Origin: Cyrtodaria siliqua
Lineage: Eukaryota > Mollusca > Bivalvia > Adapedonta > Hiatellidae
DNA: 64,000 nucleotides
Direction of reading: 5' to 3'
Assembly (NCBI GenBank): GCA_037043455.1
Contig: JAWPHD010006786.1
Coordinates: 1 to 64,000, forward strand
Both the position numbers and the translations under genes were made by a program. Below the pieces are notes generated by a model. It had not been told where the DNA came from. It was given only the letters and a program-made list of their open reading frames with translations, and did no database searches. Within the stretch, counting starts at the first letter, position 1; the number at the start of each line of letters is the position of its first letter. Shown one piece after another: positions 62,246 through 64,000 of the stretch.

Positions 62246-64000
62246 ATAAACACATCAGTAGTTTGACTGTATCTATTTATCATAAACACATCTGTAGTTT
62301 GACTGTATTTATGTATCATAAATCCATCTGTAGATTGACTGTATATGCATATCATAAACACATCTGTAGTCCGATTGTATCTATGAATCATAAACACATC
62401 GGTAGTTTGAATGCTTAGGTGCAAAAATGTGAACAGTTTTAAAATTTGAGACATCAGTTTAACTGAATATATTTATCATCAATCCATCTGTAGTTTGACT
62501 CTAAATATGTATTATAAATCCATCTGTAGTTTGACTATATATTTATATCATACATACATATGTAGTTTGACTGTATATATGTATCATAAATACATATGTA
62601 GTTTGACTGTATCTATGTATCATAAATATATCAGTAGTTTGACTGTATATATGTATCATAAACACATCAGTAGTTTGACTGTATATATGTATATCATACA
62701 TACATATGTAGTTTGACTGTATATATGTATCATACATACATCTGTAGTTTGACTGTAACTATGTATCATAAATACATCACTAGTTTGACTGTATCTATGT
62801 ATCATAAACACATTCATAGTTTGACTGTATATATGTATCATAAATACATCTGTAGTTTCACTGTATCTATGTATCATAAACACATCAGTAGTTTGACTGT
62901 ATCTATGTATCATACATATATCAGTAGTTTGACTGTTTATATGTATCATAAACACATCAGTAGTTTGACTGTATATATGTATCATAAATACATCTGTAGT
63001 TTGACTGTATCTATGTATCATAAACACATCAGTAGTTTGACTGTATATATGTATATCATACATACATATGTAGTTTGACTGTATATATGTCTCATAAATA
63101 CATCTGTAGTTTGACTGTATCTATGTATCATAAACACATCAGTAGTTTGACTGTATATATGTATATCATACATACATACATATGTAGTTTGACTGTATAT
63201 ATGTATCATAAATACATCTGTAGTTTGACTGTAACAATGTATCATAAATATATCAGTAGTTTGACTGTATATATGTATCATAAACACATCAGTAGTTTGA
63301 CTGTATATATGTATATCATACATACATATGTAGTTTGACTGTATATATGTATCATAAATACATCTGTAGTTTGACTGTATCTATGTATCATAAATATATC
63401 AGTAGTTTGACTGTATATATGTATCATAAACACATCAGTAGTTTGACTGTATATATGTATCATAAATACATCTGTAGTTTGACTGAATCTATGTATCATA
63501 AACACATCAGTAGTTTGACTGTTTATATGTATATCATACATACATATGTAGTTTGACTGTATATATGTATCATAAATACATCTGTAGTTTGACTGTATCT
63601 ATGTATCATAAACACATCAGTAGTTTGACTGTTTATATGTATATCATACATACATATGTAGTTTGACTGTATATATGTATCATAAATACATCTGTAGTTT
63701 GACTGTATCTATGTATCATAAATATATCAGTAGTTTGACTGTATATATGTATCATAAACACATCAGTAGTTTGACTGTATATATGTATCATAAATACATC
63801 TGTAGTTTGACTATATCTATGTATCATAAACACATCAGTAGTTTGACTGTTTATATGTATATCATACATACATATGTAGTTTGACTGTATATATGTATCA
63901 TAAATACATCTGTAGTTTGACTATATCTATGTATCATAAACACATCAGTAGTTTGACTGTTTATATGTATATCATACATACATATGTAGTTTGACTGTAT
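61480..64000. repeat. Minisatellite, ~38-40 bp unit, running off the window
   Basis: Over 60 units of gtagtttgactgtatatatg, then tatcataaatacatct. From about 62.5 kb longer blocks with catacatacatatgtagttt recur at several hundred bp, a higher-order pattern. The array is still in progress at the last base. Confidence 0.93.
62105..62244. repeat. CTGTG and GT microsatellites inside the 40-bp array
   Basis: Pure tgtgctgtgctg run (about 62,130-62,190) followed by a ~40-nt GT run. Confidence 0.93.

Overview
The window looks like nuclear DNA of a bivalve mollusc. It has one intron-rich gene on the minus strand, V-domain tRNA-derived SINEs, many foldback MITEs, and Helitron/Helentron-type elements built of ~155-185 bp tandem cores plus ACGG- or GACGCC-type microsatellites, an architecture I associate with bivalves. 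The phylum is inferred from repeat style and the species cannot be named. There is no sign of bacterial genes, operons, rRNA or tRNA genes.

The only gene I can support is the middle of an usherin (USH2A-like) gene, read from high to low coordinates. I placed 27 exons (e1-e27, ~4.95 kb, ~1,650 codons, under 8% of the window) by finding homologous sequence, consensus splice sites and matching intron phase at every junction. In order they encode the end of a first laminin-G domain (e1-e4, 61.3-48.5 kb), a second laminin-G domain (e5-e6, 48.1-46.5 kb), a half fibronectin-III (FN3) module (e6-e7), twelve complete FN3 modules (e8-e26, 38.5-6.3 kb), the first half of another FN3, and the start of a CCG-type cysteine-rich insert (e27, 1.6 kb). 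Both ends of the gene lie outside the window.

The introns are loaded with tandem arrays (about 24 kb, more than a third of the window). The most striking observation is that several arrays were made by amplifying the gene's own exon/intron boundaries. The donor ends of e3 (55-bp unit), e9 (40-bp unit), e15 (81-bp, two copies) and e24 (45-bp unit) are repeated downstream with their GT splice donors intact, and the acceptor edge of e3 is repeated upstream (59-bp unit). Exon e3 is thus a 119-bp island between two minisatellites derived from its own borders. For e24 and e15 the unit is a multiple of three and the frame stays open, so use of a duplicated donor would lengthen the protein by 15 or 27 residues per step.

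Other points: e1 and e2 encode the same part of the laminin-G fold with the same phases, so they may be mutually exclusive exons. A 2,761-bp TTAA-flanked transposon (42,533-45,293) with a broken THAP domain is inserted in a Helentron-like element. Three distinct element families share subterminal inverted repeats and a CTAA 3' end. A 3.65-kb array of 16-bp units has a 1,296-bp higher-order period, exactly 81 units. Long open frames inside the arrays are repeat artefacts and are not annotated as genes.
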